A stretch of 7,169 nucleotides of DNA from Sphingobacterium thalpophilum. GTDB lineage: Bacteria; Bacteroidota; Bacteroidia; Flavobacteriales; Flavobacteriaceae. Made by a program: the position numbers and the translations under genes. The stretch lies in the NCBI GenBank assembly GCA_943328865.2, contig CALQBR020000061.1, positions 1-7,169 on the forward strand, written 5' to 3'. Under the pieces are notes generated by a model. It searched no databases and was not told the DNA's origin. It was given only the letters and a program-made list of their open reading frames with translations. This document shows, one piece after another, positions 1 to 6,613 of this stretch (position 1 is its first letter; each line of letters starts with the position of its first letter).

Positions 1-142
1 CACCAACCCGGTACCTATTATTTTAGTCGATAAAGATCTTAAAAAAATAAAAGATGGGGTGTTAGGTGATATTGCTCCTACTATTCTAGAATTGATGGGC
101 ATTGAAAAGCCAGTTTTAATGACAAGACATTCGTTGTTGTAA
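1..142 (+). CDS. gpmI: 2,3-bisphosphoglycerate-independent phosphoglycerate mutase, C-terminal end (partial)
   Basis: The reading frame enters from the left edge: base 1 closes a codon, full codons run from base 2, and TAA lies at 140-142. Forty-six residues are visible. They begin [10 protein letters not shown] and contain [13 protein letters not shown], which is the characteristic C-terminus of the cofactor-independent (Mn-dependent) phosphoglycerate mutase family; the E. coli enzyme has a similar TNLPVPLIY...LSDIAPTMLSLMG stretch. The enzyme interconverts 3- and 2-phosphoglycerate in cytoplasmic glycolysis and gluconeogenesis. In this family a metal-binding His stands just before the TNxPVP segment. 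Base 1 is C, which would fit a CAC codon there, but that residue lies outside the window. The visible end looks complete and undamaged. The next gene starts 143 bases downstream in the same direction, and I see no GC-rich terminator hairpin between them. The family call is firm; the rest of the gene cannot be judged. Confidence 0.88.
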   Translation, partial: TNPVPIILVDKDLKKIKDGVLGDIAPTILELMGIEKPVLMTRHSLL

Positions 143-285
143 TTTAAAAATTGATTATAGACCACTTTTAATTATTAATTAAGTTAATCAGTAGTAATTT
201 ATTACACCTTACTTCTTTTTATTAAGAACTATCATTGAAAAAGCCCGCAAAAAAATAACAAACTATTAACCAAATTAGAGCCAAC

Positions 286-1746
286 ATGCTTTTCAACTCT
301 ATAAACTTTACCTTATTTTTACCTATAGTCTTTGTACTTTATTGGTTTGTAGCAAATAAATGCTTGAAATTACAAAACATATTGTTACTTGTTTCAAGTT
401 ATTTCTTTTATGCTTGTTGGGACTGGAGGTTTTTGTTTTTGCTCGTTTTTTCAACAATACTAGATTATTACACTGGAATTAAGATGTATGATGCTAATAA
501 TCAAAAAACTAAAAAATTTTGGTTTTGGTTAAGTATATCTATAAATATTGGATTTCTTGGTGTTTTTAAATATTACAACTTTTTCGCAGAATCATTTACG
601 GAAGCTCTTTCTAATTTTGGCTTACATTTAAGCCCATGGACATTAAATATTATTTTACCTGTAGGAATCTCTTTTTATACTTTTCATGGACTCTCCTATG
701 TTATCGATATCTATAATGACAAAATAAATGCAGAAAAAAATTTCGTTGATTACTCTGTTTTTGTAAGTTTTTTTCCTTTATTAGTTGCAGGACCTATTGA
801 ACGTGCAACCCACCTTCTACCTCAGATTCAAAAAAAAAGAAACTTCAGTTATCCTAAAGCAATCGATGGATTAAGGCAAATTTTATGGGGCTTATTTAAA
901 AAAATTGTAATTGCCGATACTTGCTCCGTATTTGTTGATGACATTTTTAAAAATTATCCAGATTATTCAGGAGGTACGTTAATTGTTGGTGCAATATTGT
1001 TTTCCTTTCAAATCTATAGTGACTTTTCTGGTTATTCAGACATTGCAATTGGAGTCTCCAAGTTATTTGGCATAGAATTAATCACGAATTTCAGAACACC
1101 TTATTTTTCAAGAAACATAGCAGAGTTTTGGAAAAGGTGGCATATTTCTTTATCATCTTGGTTTAGAGATTATGTTTATATTCCTTTAGGAGGCTCTAAA
1201 TCATCATTATCGAAATCTATCCGTAATGTATTTATAATTTTTATAATCAGCGGATTCTGGCATGGCGCAAATTGGACCTATCTGGCTTGGGGTGGATTAA
1301 ATGCAATCTATTTTATTCCTTCATTTATCATTAAAAGATACAAACAAAATATACCTTCTAAAAACACTTCTCTCTATTTCTCTAAATTAAAAGAATTATT
1401 TGAAATTATAACAACTTTTGCAATTACTACTTTAGCTTGGATATTCTTTCGGTCTAAATCCGTTTCAGATTCTGTCAAATACATCAAAGGCATTTTTAAT
1501 TCATCAGAGTTCTTTACCGTTAGAAGTACCAAAACTTATGAATTAAGCATTAAACCATTAATTATTTATATCGCGATTTTCTTAATTATTGATTGGTATT
1601 ACAAAAATGAAAATGTTGTATTTACAAATACTAAAACCACTAGAAGTTCAATCTTATTAAAATACCTGTTCTATTCTATAGCTGTATTTAGCATTTTGCT
1701 TTCTATTAAAAATCAAGCAACAAGTTTTATTTATTTTCAATTTTAA
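286..1746 (+). CDS. MBOAT-family membrane-bound O-acyltransferase (AlgI/DltB/PatA-like)
   Basis: This 486-residue protein is rich in hydrophobic membrane segments, and its length is usual for the AlgI/DltB branch of the MBOAT superfamily. Visible family signatures, in order, are the N-terminal MLFNSINFTLFLP segment, PVGISFYTFHGLSYVIDIY from about residue 125, FFPLLVAGPIER near residue 162, SDFSGYSDIAIG near 246, FWKRWHISLSSW around His286, RDYVYIPLGG just after it, and SGFWHGANW with His326. His326 matches the near-invariant MBOAT histidine needed for acyl transfer. Known relatives take an acyl group from a cytoplasmic donor and pass it across the inner membrane to a periplasmic partner that modifies alginate, peptidoglycan or teichoic acid. 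ATG at 286 fits the family N-terminus; no strong ribosome binding site is seen, as is normal for Bacteroidota. The SGNH-like gene begins two bases after its stop, so the two are almost certainly co-transcribed. I found no TAnnTTTG promoter element in the 143 bases upstream. Acetyl as the acyl group is inference, and the acceptor is unknown. Confidence 0.92.
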   Translation: MLFNSINFTLFLPIVFVLYWFVANKCLKLQNILLLVSSYFFYACWDWRFLFLLVFSTILDYYTGIKMYDANNQKTKKFWFWLSISINIGFLGVFKYYNFFAESFTEALSNFGLHLSPWTLNIILPVGISFYTFHGLSYVIDIYNDKINAEKNFVDYSVFVSFFPLLVAGPIERATHLLPQIQKKRNFSYPKAIDGLRQILWGLFKKIVIADTCSVFVDDIFKNYPDYSGGTLIVGAILFSFQIYSDFSGYSDIAIGVSKLFGIELITNFRTPYFSRNIAEFWKRWHISLSSWFRDYVYIPLGGSKSSLSKSIRNVFIIFIISGFWHGANWTYLAWGGLNAIYFIPSFIIKRYKQNIPSKNTSLYFSKLKELFEIITTFAITTLAWIFFRSKSVSDSVKYIKGIFNSSEFFTVRSTKTYELSIKPLIIYIAIFLIIDWYYKNENVVFTNTKTTRSSILLKYLFYSIAVFSILLSIKNQATSFIYFQF

Positions 1747-1748
1747 CT

Positions 1749-2711
1749 ATGAAAAAATTCATCTTAAAAATAACAATAACTGGTTTAATAACTTATTCAT
1801 TATTAATAGGAGTCGAACTGATTATAGATTATAACTTACAAAAAGAAAATATCTGTAACAATAATGTATGGCATAAAACTTTCAATGGAAAATTAGAAAC
1901 TGAAATAGCCGTTCTTGGAACATCTAGAGCAGAGTCTCATTATGATACTGAAATTATCAGCAAAATAACAGGTCTAAAAACATATAATCTTGGTTTAAGC
2001 GGCACACATTATGATGTTTTGAAAATTAGATGGAAATCATATTTAAATCACAATATAAAGCCTAAAATATTAATTTTAGATTTAGATGATGGTGCACTAG
2101 GGAATTCGAAACACATCTATGAAAAATTTCAATACTTACCTTACTTCAATACTCCGGAATATGATAATGTTGCAAAAACAATCGACAACGATTATTATTT
2201 TGAAAAATTCATCCCTATATACAAATACAGGGGCTTCGAAATGAATATTATTAATCAAATAAAATCATTGAAGGAAGCCTCTCTATGCCCAAAAAACGTA
2301 AATGGCTATTTAGAACATGACATCAGTTGGATTGAAAAAGACTATATAAACTTTAAAAAAATAACTCAGGGAAATAAAACAAAACCGAATTTCGAGTTGA
2401 AAAATTACTCTCAAGGGCTATCGGTTTTAAATGAGATTATAGATGATTGCAAAACAAATAAGATTAAGGTCTTTTTCGTTTGGTCTCCTTCATTTTATGA
2501 ACATCAAAAATACATGCCTTACAATAAAAAAAATATAAATGAGATTCTGAAAAATTTAGCCAAAAAAAACAACATCAACTACTATAATTATTCCGAAGAC
2601 TCTTTATGCAAAAAGAAAGAATACTTTTATAATTCTGCACATTTAAATAAGAATGGCGTACTACTTTTCTCAAAAAGTATCGGAAATTTAATCAAGAAAA
2701 AAATACTTTAA
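1749..2711 (+). CDS. Membrane-anchored SGNH-hydrolase-like protein, probable partner of the MBOAT acyltransferase
   Basis: The protein has 320 residues. A short basic N-terminus (MKKFILK) is followed by one hydrophobic stretch at about residues 8-27, best read as an uncleaved signal anchor that places the rest in the periplasm. The body carries weak SGNH/GDSL-type blocks: AVLGTSRAESH at about 54-64 with Ser59 as candidate nucleophile, YNLGLSG at 79-85 as the block with the conserved Gly, and FYNSAHLN at 294-300 with candidate catalytic His298. The Asp that usually stands three residues before that His (DxxH) is Asn295 here. In AlgI-AlgJ/AlgX, DltB-DltD and PatA-PatB pairs, such a protein works with the MBOAT protein to put acyl groups on an envelope polymer. 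The two-base gap behind the MBOAT gene supports this role. The overall sequence is divergent, and I cannot say which subfamily it belongs to or whether it is a transferase, an esterase or inactive. The start is well placed: ATG follows closely on the upstream stop and leads directly into the anchor. Confidence 0.75.
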   Translation: MKKFILKITITGLITYSLLIGVELIIDYNLQKENICNNNVWHKTFNGKLETEIAVLGTSRAESHYDTEIISKITGLKTYNLGLSGTHYDVLKIRWKSYLNHNIKPKILILDLDDGALGNSKHIYEKFQYLPYFNTPEYDNVAKTIDNDYYFEKFIPIYKYRGFEMNIINQIKSLKEASLCPKNVNGYLEHDISWIEKDYINFKKITQGNKTKPNFELKNYSQGLSVLNEIIDDCKTNKIKVFFVWSPSFYEHQKYMPYNKKNINEILKNLAKKNNINYYNYSEDSLCKKKEYFYNSAHLNKNGVLLFSKSIGNLIKKKIL

Positions 2712-2771
2712 ATTCGTAATTTAAGCTCATAACGAGTAAATAATTTATTATTAAAAAGCTACACTGTGAAT

Positions 2772-2792
2772 AATAAAAATTAGTTTTTTATT
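2772..2792. terminator. AT-only hairpin between convergent genes, possible weak bidirectional terminator
   Basis: AATAAAAA at 2772-2779 pairs perfectly with TTTTTATT at 2785-2792 around a five-base loop, with a T-rich run on the right side. It lies between the end of the SGNH-like gene and the stop codon of the opposing CoA-transferase gene, where a shared terminator would be expected. The stem contains no G or C, so its stability is low, and such repeats arise easily by chance in DNA this AT-rich. A second AT-only palindrome (AATAAT-TT-ATTATT, 2739-2752) lies just to the left. Confidence 0.3.
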
Positions 2793-4067
2793 TTATTGGC
2801 TATTTATCATTGCAAAATATTCCCGTTCAATTCGTTCTTGGTGATTGGGATGCGCGATTTTTACCATTTCCACCGCCCGTTGTTTGAGTGTTTTCCCATA
2901 CAAATCGGCAATGCCATTTTCAGTGATGATATAGTGCACATGGGATCGGGTAGAAACCACGCCTGCACCTTGTTTCAAAAAAGGAACAATTCTACTTTCT
3001 CCATTTTTAGTAACTGAAGGCAAAGCAATAATAGCCTTACCGCCTTCGCTTAAGGAAGCCCCACGAATAAAATCCATCTGACCTCCTACGCCAGAATACA
3101 TCTTTGCTCCAATAGAATCGGCGCATACTTGTCCGGTGACATCGACCTCAATCGCTGAATTAATAGCCACCATTTTTGGATTTTTTCTAATATTGGACGT
3201 GTCATTTACATAGGATGATTCTCGCAACTCAACAAATGGATTGTCATTTACAAAATCATACAACCTTTGAGAACCAATTAAGAAAGTGGCTAACGCTCTG
3301 CCTCTACCTATTTTTTTATAATTGCAATTGATCACACCGCTTTCAATTAAATCTATGACCCCATCTGAGAACATTTCCGTATGCAAGCCTAAATTTTTAT
3401 GATTCGATAATTTACGCAAAGCCGCATTGGGTATGGAGCCAATACCCATTTGTAAGGTACTTTTATCTTCTATCAAAGACGCTATATATGTGCCTATTTG
3501 ATCTTCTAGCAGTGAGATAACTCCGCTTCCCTGTCCATAGATTGGTGTGTTTACCTCGACTAGGTAATTTATTTCGGAAACGTGTAGAATACCATCTCCA
3601 AAAGTTCTAGGCATTTGAGGATTTACTTGCGCAATCACTGTTTTGGCATTTTCTATCGCCGCCAAAGTGGCTTCTACCGAAACCCCTAAAGAACAATAGC
3701 CATGACTATCCGGTGGAGAAACATGAATAAAAACCACATCCAGTGGCACTACCTTTTTTCGGAATAGATAAGGCAGTTCACTTAAAAAAACAGGTGTATA
3801 GGAACCGTTTCCGGCGGCTAAGGTATGTCGTACATTTTTTCCAATAAAAAAAGAATTCACATGAAAACTATTCGCAAGCGCAGGATCTGCATAAGGGGCT
3901 TCTCCTTCGGTGTGAAGATGACAAACTTCAACATTTTGCAGTTCTGAAGCTCTTAACGTTAATGCTTTGGTTAAAATTGAAGGCGCAGCGGCAGCGGCCT
4001 GAACATAGACTCTATCATTCGATTTAACCCATTTTACGGCCTCTTCGGCAGAAACATACTTACCCAT
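2793..4067 (-). CDS. Acetyl-CoA hydrolase/transferase family protein (4-hydroxybutyrate/acetate CoA-transferase type)
   Basis: Read from ATG at 4067, the protein has 424 residues, a normal length for the family. The start MGKYVSAEEAVKWVKSNDRV matches the family N-terminus. Visible signatures are VSPPDSHGYCSLG at about 117-129, GIGSIPNAAL at 208-217, GLHTEMFSDG at 227-236 with the candidate catalytic Glu at 231, GGQMDFIRGA in the C-terminal half, and IITENGIADLYG near the end. In this family the Glu forms a glutamyl-CoA thioester, and CoA passes between acetyl-CoA and a carboxylate such as 4-hydroxybutyrate, butyrate or succinate; some members hydrolyse acetyl-CoA. The enzyme would be cytoplasmic. 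An in-frame TTG at 4100 would add 11 residues, but it lies upstream of the -7 element at 4085-4092, so ATG 4067 is preferred; its leader is A-rich. The gene stands alone on its strand, convergent with the acyl-transfer pair and divergent from the TetR unit. The substrate cannot be read from the sequence. Confidence 0.9.
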   Translation of the reverse strand: MGKYVSAEEAVKWVKSNDRVYVQAAAAAPSILTKALTLRASELQNVEVCHLHTEGEAPYADPALANSFHVNSFFIGKNVRHTLAAGNGSYTPVFLSELPYLFRKKVVPLDVVFIHVSPPDSHGYCSLGVSVEATLAAIENAKTVIAQVNPQMPRTFGDGILHVSEINYLVEVNTPIYGQGSGVISLLEDQIGTYIASLIEDKSTLQMGIGSIPNAALRKLSNHKNLGLHTEMFSDGVIDLIESGVINCNYKKIGRGRALATFLIGSQRLYDFVNDNPFVELRESSYVNDTSNIRKNPKMVAINSAIEVDVTGQVCADSIGAKMYSGVGGQMDFIRGASLSEGGKAIIALPSVTKNGESRIVPFLKQGAGVVSTRSHVHYIITENGIADLYGKTLKQRAVEMVKIAHPNHQERIEREYFAMINSQ

Positions 4068-4084
4068 AGTCTCGTTTTTTTTTG

Positions 4085-4092
4085 CAAAATTA
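4085..4092 (-). promoter_or_regulatory. Bacteroidota-type -7 promoter element for the CoA-transferase gene
   Basis: Read on the minus strand this is TAATTTTG, an exact match to the Bacteroidota sigma-factor -7 consensus TAnnTTTG. It lies 17 bases upstream of ATG 4067. It predicts a transcript starting near 4081, inside or beside a run of nine A residues (4075-4083 on this strand), with a leader of about 14 bases. I see no TTG-type -33 element at the expected distance, but a small inverted repeat (4115-4128) lies there instead. The match is exact, but the motif is short and AT-rich, so confidence is moderate. Confidence 0.5.
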
Positions 4093-4114
4093 GTATCCAA
4101 AGAAGAATATAGAA

Positions 4115-4128
4115 ATGATATAAATCAT
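4115..4128. promoter_or_regulatory. Inverted repeat resembling a Crp/Fnr-family binding site
   Basis: ATGAT-N4-ATCAT is a perfect inverted repeat with five-base arms and the same layout as the Fnr box TTGAT-N4-ATCAA, differing from it only in the outermost base of each arm. Its centre (4121.5) lies about 40 bases upstream of the transcript start inferred from the -7 element at 4085-4092, close to the -41.5 position typical of class II activators. A class II activator could also explain the missing -33 element. Five-base arms are frequent by chance in such AT-rich DNA, so this is only suggestive. Confidence 0.25.
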
Positions 4129-4210
4129 GTAATACTCATTTCATAAGATTAATTCAACAATTAAAACCAACTTTAATTTTTAAAAAGATATGTTAAATAT
4201 TTTTTATTTC

Positions 4211-4225
4211 AATAGTAACACTATT
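4211..4225. promoter_or_regulatory. 15-base palindrome, candidate operator of the TetR-family regulator
   Basis: AATAGT-AAC-ACTATT has perfect six-base arms around a three-base centre, the size and layout of a classic TetR-family operator. Its last base is the first base of the -7 element at 4225-4232, so a bound repressor would cover the promoter spacer and block RNA polymerase. It sits 25 bases before the regulator's start codon, where an autorepression site is expected. The centre contains C and the arms contain G, so it is less trivial than the AT-only repeats elsewhere in the window. The match between this site and this regulator is inferred from position alone. Confidence 0.5.
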
Positions 4226-4232
4226 ATATTTG
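4225..4232 (+). promoter_or_regulatory. Bacteroidota-type -7 promoter element for the tetR-ABC-hlyD operon
   Basis: TATATTTG is an exact match to the TAnnTTTG consensus. It lies 18 bases upstream of ATG 4251 and predicts transcription from about 4235, giving an A-rich leader of roughly 15 bases. No clear TTG appears about 20 bases further upstream, where the -33 element should be; that stretch is T-rich. Because the downstream genes are nearly contiguous, this promoter probably drives the regulator, the ABC protein and the HlyD-type protein together. Confidence 0.55.
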
Positions 4233-4250
4233 CGATATAAATTACTAAAA

Positions 4251-4934
4251 ATGAAAGTCATTTTTTCAAATATAAAAATACAAGTCAACGAGAAAATCTA
4301 TATTAAGGATCCTGAGACTTCGGTTTTAGGAAAAAAAATAATTGAACAAAGCATCCTACTAATTGATGAAATCGGATTTGAGCTTTTTACCTTTAAAAAA
4401 CTAGGGGAGCGAATTGGTTCGAATGAAAGCTCAATATACCGCTATTTTGAAAGCAAGCATAAATTACTCGTTTATTTATGCTCTTGGTATTGGAGTTGGA
4501 TGGAATACAAACTTGTTTTTGGAACTTCAAATATCGCCAATCCATTAGACAAACTAAAAAAAGCAATCGCTATTGTTACGGAGAAAATAGAAGATGACGA
4601 AGTCACTACCCATATCAACGAAGCAATTTTAAACAAAATCATCATTTCCGAATTTACAAAAACTTTACTAACCAAAGAAGTAGATGAAGAAAACAAAGAA
4701 GGCTTTTTTCAAATATACAAAAGAGTAATTAATCGAATTGCAACTATTGTTAATGAAGTAAATCCTGAATATGCGTTTGCAAAAAGTCTAGTATCAACCA
4801 TTGTCGAAGGCTCGCTGCATCAATATTTCCTAAAAGAACACATGAAAAGCATCACCAACTGTAATGAATCGATTAGTCCAACTGATTTTTATTTAAATTT
4901 AATTGAACCCATCGTTACTAAATATAAATCCTAA
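4251..4934 (+). CDS. TetR/AcrR-family transcriptional regulator
   Basis: From ATG 4251 the product has 227 residues. After an N-terminal extension of about 26 residues comes a TetR-type DNA-binding domain: the helix [19 protein letters not shown] (26-44), then [20 protein letters not shown] with [11 protein letters not shown] (46-76), in which residues 50-67 form the helix-turn-helix and the [11 protein letters not shown] end is the family hallmark. The C-terminal two thirds (including [10 protein letters not shown] at 79-88) would form the helical ligand-binding and dimerisation domain, whose ligand cannot be predicted. An in-frame TTG at 4230 would add seven residues, but it overlaps the -7 element at 4225-4232; ATG 4251, preceded by ACTAAAA, is preferred. 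The ABC gene follows after eight bases, so the regulator probably controls the exporter operon it heads and represses itself through the palindrome at 4211-4225. My impression is that flavobacterial relatives with the KDPET and YRYFESKH segments often precede ABC/HlyD genes; this is recalled, not checked. Confidence 0.88.
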   Translation: MKVIFSNIKIQVNEKIYIKDPETSVLGKKIIEQSILLIDEIGFELFTFKKLGERIGSNESSIYRYFESKHKLLVYLCSWYWSWMEYKLVFGTSNIANPLDKLKKAIAIVTEKIEDDEVTTHINEAILNKIIISEFTKTLLTKEVDEENKEGFFQIYKRVINRIATIVNEVNPEYAFAKSLVSTIVEGSLHQYFLKEHMKSITNCNESISPTDFYLNLIEPIVTKYKS

Positions 4935-4942
4935 AAATAATT

Positions 4943-6613
4943 ATGACTCCATTAAAAAGATTTTACAATCTGCTCGAATTAGACAAAAAGGATATTTACC
5001 AATTGTTTTTTTATGCCATTTTTGCGGGATTAGTGAGTTTGTCACTCCCAATGGGTATACAAGCGATTATTAACTTTATTCAGAGCGGAAGAGTGAGCGC
5101 TTCATGGATTGTATTGATTGTTTTAGTAGTAGTTGGGGTAGGCCTTGTTGGAATACTATCCTTAATGCAATTGCGAATCACCGAGAATCTTCAACAAAAA
5201 ATATTTGTGCGTTCTTCATTTGAATTTGCTTCACGCCTACCAAAAATAAAACCCGAAGCTTTACACGATTTGTACCCGCCGGAATTAGCCAATAGATTCT
5301 TTGACACTTTGACGATACAAAAAGGAACTTCCAAGTTATTAATTGACTTTTCTGCAGCGATACTACAAATCGTCTTTGGTATTTTATTACTCTCTTTATA
5401 CCATCCGTTTTTTATTCTGTTTGGAATCTTATTAGGGATATTATTGTATTTTATTTTCAAATTCTCCTACCAAACTGGATTAGAAACCAGCCTTAAAGAA
5501 TCAAAATTCAAATACAAAGTAGCAAGTTGGCTGCAAGAAATGGCCCGACACAATTTCAGTTTCAGAAAGCAACTCAATTATGATTTTGCCTTAGAAAAAA
5601 ACGATCAACTCATTAGTGAATACCTAAATTATCGTGAAAAACACTTCAACATAATTAAAAGACAATTTATCCAATTAATTATCTTTAAAATAATCATCAC
5701 GGCAAGCTTATTGTCTATTGGCGGATATTTGGTTTTGAGTCAACAGATGAATATTGGTCAGTTTGTGGCTGCGGAGATTGTAATTTTGCTAGTGATTAAT
5801 TCGGTAGAAAAAATAATCGTGGGACTTGAAACGTTTTATGATGTTTTAACAGCTGTAGAAAAAATTGGACAAGTAACAGATATCCCTTTGGAAGAAGACA
5901 TTATTAATGAAGGTGTCATCAATTATAGTAAGATTACACTAGAAACTGAAAATCTTGAATTTAGTTTTGCCGATTCTAAAACTGCTGTTTTAAACGACCT
6001 CTCTTTAAAAATAAACCAAGGAGAAAAAATACTCATTCTAGGAGAAAATGGCTCGGGAAAAACAACCTTAATTCGATTGCTATCAGGACTCTTAAAGCCT
6101 ACTGCAGGATTGTTCGTGATTAATGACGATACATTTAGAAAAATAGATGCCGTACAATACCGCTCACATATTGGAAGTGTTATTTATGGTGAAAAACCAT
6201 TTGAAGGCACCATTCTTGAAAACATAACTTTTAATGATCCCGCTATAAGTACAGAAGACTTGAAATGGGCCATCGATGCGGTACAACTCAACGCATTTAT
6301 AAGAACTTTACCCCATGGTTTAGCAACTAAAGTTTACCCAGAAGGCAAACAACTGTCGGCTTCTAATGCACAAAAAATTTTATTAGCAAGAAGTATTATT
6401 CATAAACCTAAAATCCTCTTTTACGAAGATCCTACGGATGCGATGGATAAAAAAACTGCCCAAGAAATAATCGATTTTATCTTATCCCCTATGAACAACT
6501 GGACGGTTATTGTGGCCTCAAAAAATGAGTATTGGAAACACCAAAGCACCCGTCAAATCACACTAGAAAATGGAGTAATTTTATCAGATACCACTAATCC
6601 TTTGTCATGCTAA
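4943..6613 (+). CDS. ABC exporter-type protein (fused membrane and nucleotide-binding domains) with degenerate ATPase motifs
   Basis: The protein has 556 residues. Residues 1-310 form an exporter-type membrane domain with hydrophobic segments at about 20-45, 54-75, 135-152, 154-173, 244-266 and 272-295. No N-terminal C39 peptidase domain is present. The nucleotide-binding domain spans about 332-550. Walker A is perfect (GENGSGKTT, 367-375), with a preceding aromatic Phe342 in the A-loop position. The other motifs are altered: the Q-loop Gln is Tyr415 (SVIYGEKPF), the LSGGQ signature reads LSASN (471-475), Walker B ends in Glu495-Asp496 instead of Asp-Glu, and the switch His is Lys527 (VIVASKNE). 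The D-loop keeps its Asp (DAMD, 499-502). The protein should bind ATP, but hydrolysis may be weak or absent. The frame is intact, and the HlyD-type gene overlaps its last seven bases, so this does not look like decay. By context it works with that fusion protein in export across the envelope; the substrate is unknown. The start ATG follows an A-rich stretch eight bases after the TetR stop. Confidence 0.88.
   Translation: MTPLKRFYNLLELDKKDIYQLFFYAIFAGLVSLSLPMGIQAIINFIQSGRVSASWIVLIVLVVVGVGLVGILSLMQLRITENLQQKIFVRSSFEFASRLPKIKPEALHDLYPPELANRFFDTLTIQKGTSKLLIDFSAAILQIVFGILLLSLYHPFFILFGILLGILLYFIFKFSYQTGLETSLKESKFKYKVASWLQEMARHNFSFRKQLNYDFALEKNDQLISEYLNYREKHFNIIKRQFIQLIIFKIIITASLLSIGGYLVLSQQMNIGQFVAAEIVILLVINSVEKIIVGLETFYDVLTAVEKIGQVTDIPLEEDIINEGVINYSKITLETENLEFSFADSKTAVLNDLSLKINQGEKILILGENGSGKTTLIRLLSGLLKPTAGLFVINDDTFRKIDAVQYRSHIGSVIYGEKPFEGTILENITFNDPAISTEDLKWAIDAVQLNAFIRTLPHGLATKVYPEGKQLSASNAQKILLARSIIHKPKILFYEDPTDAMDKKTAQEIIDFILSPMNNWTVIVASKNEYWKHQSTRQITLENGVILSDTTNPLSC

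Noticed and set aside
194..205. Small palindrome GTAAT-TT-ATTAC upstream of the MBOAT gene
   Set aside because: The arms are only five bases in AT-rich DNA, with no promoter element beside it and no regulator to link it to. I found no TAnnTTTG match anywhere in 143-285.
2739..2752. AT-only palindrome AATAAT-TT-ATTATT between the convergent genes
   Set aside because: It contains no G or C, would be a very weak hairpin, and is of a kind expected by chance in such DNA; it is mentioned only as a neighbour of the possible terminator.
2796..3017. 73-codon open frame on the + strand
   Set aside because: It lies entirely inside the well-supported CoA-transferase gene on the opposite strand and shows no recognisable domain.
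4472..4696. 74-codon open frame on the - strand
   Set aside because: It is antisense to the TetR-family gene and resembles no known family; its hydrophobic, Ser-rich composition is what the reverse strand of this gene would give.
5191..5460. 89-codon open frame on the - strand
   Set aside because: It is antisense to the membrane domain of the ABC gene and has no family features.
4943..6613. ABC gene as a decaying pseudogene
   Set aside because: The frame is intact over 556 codons, Walker A and the D-loop are kept, the changed residues are clustered at functional motifs, and the overlap with the next gene is preserved. This points to a specialised protein more than to decay.
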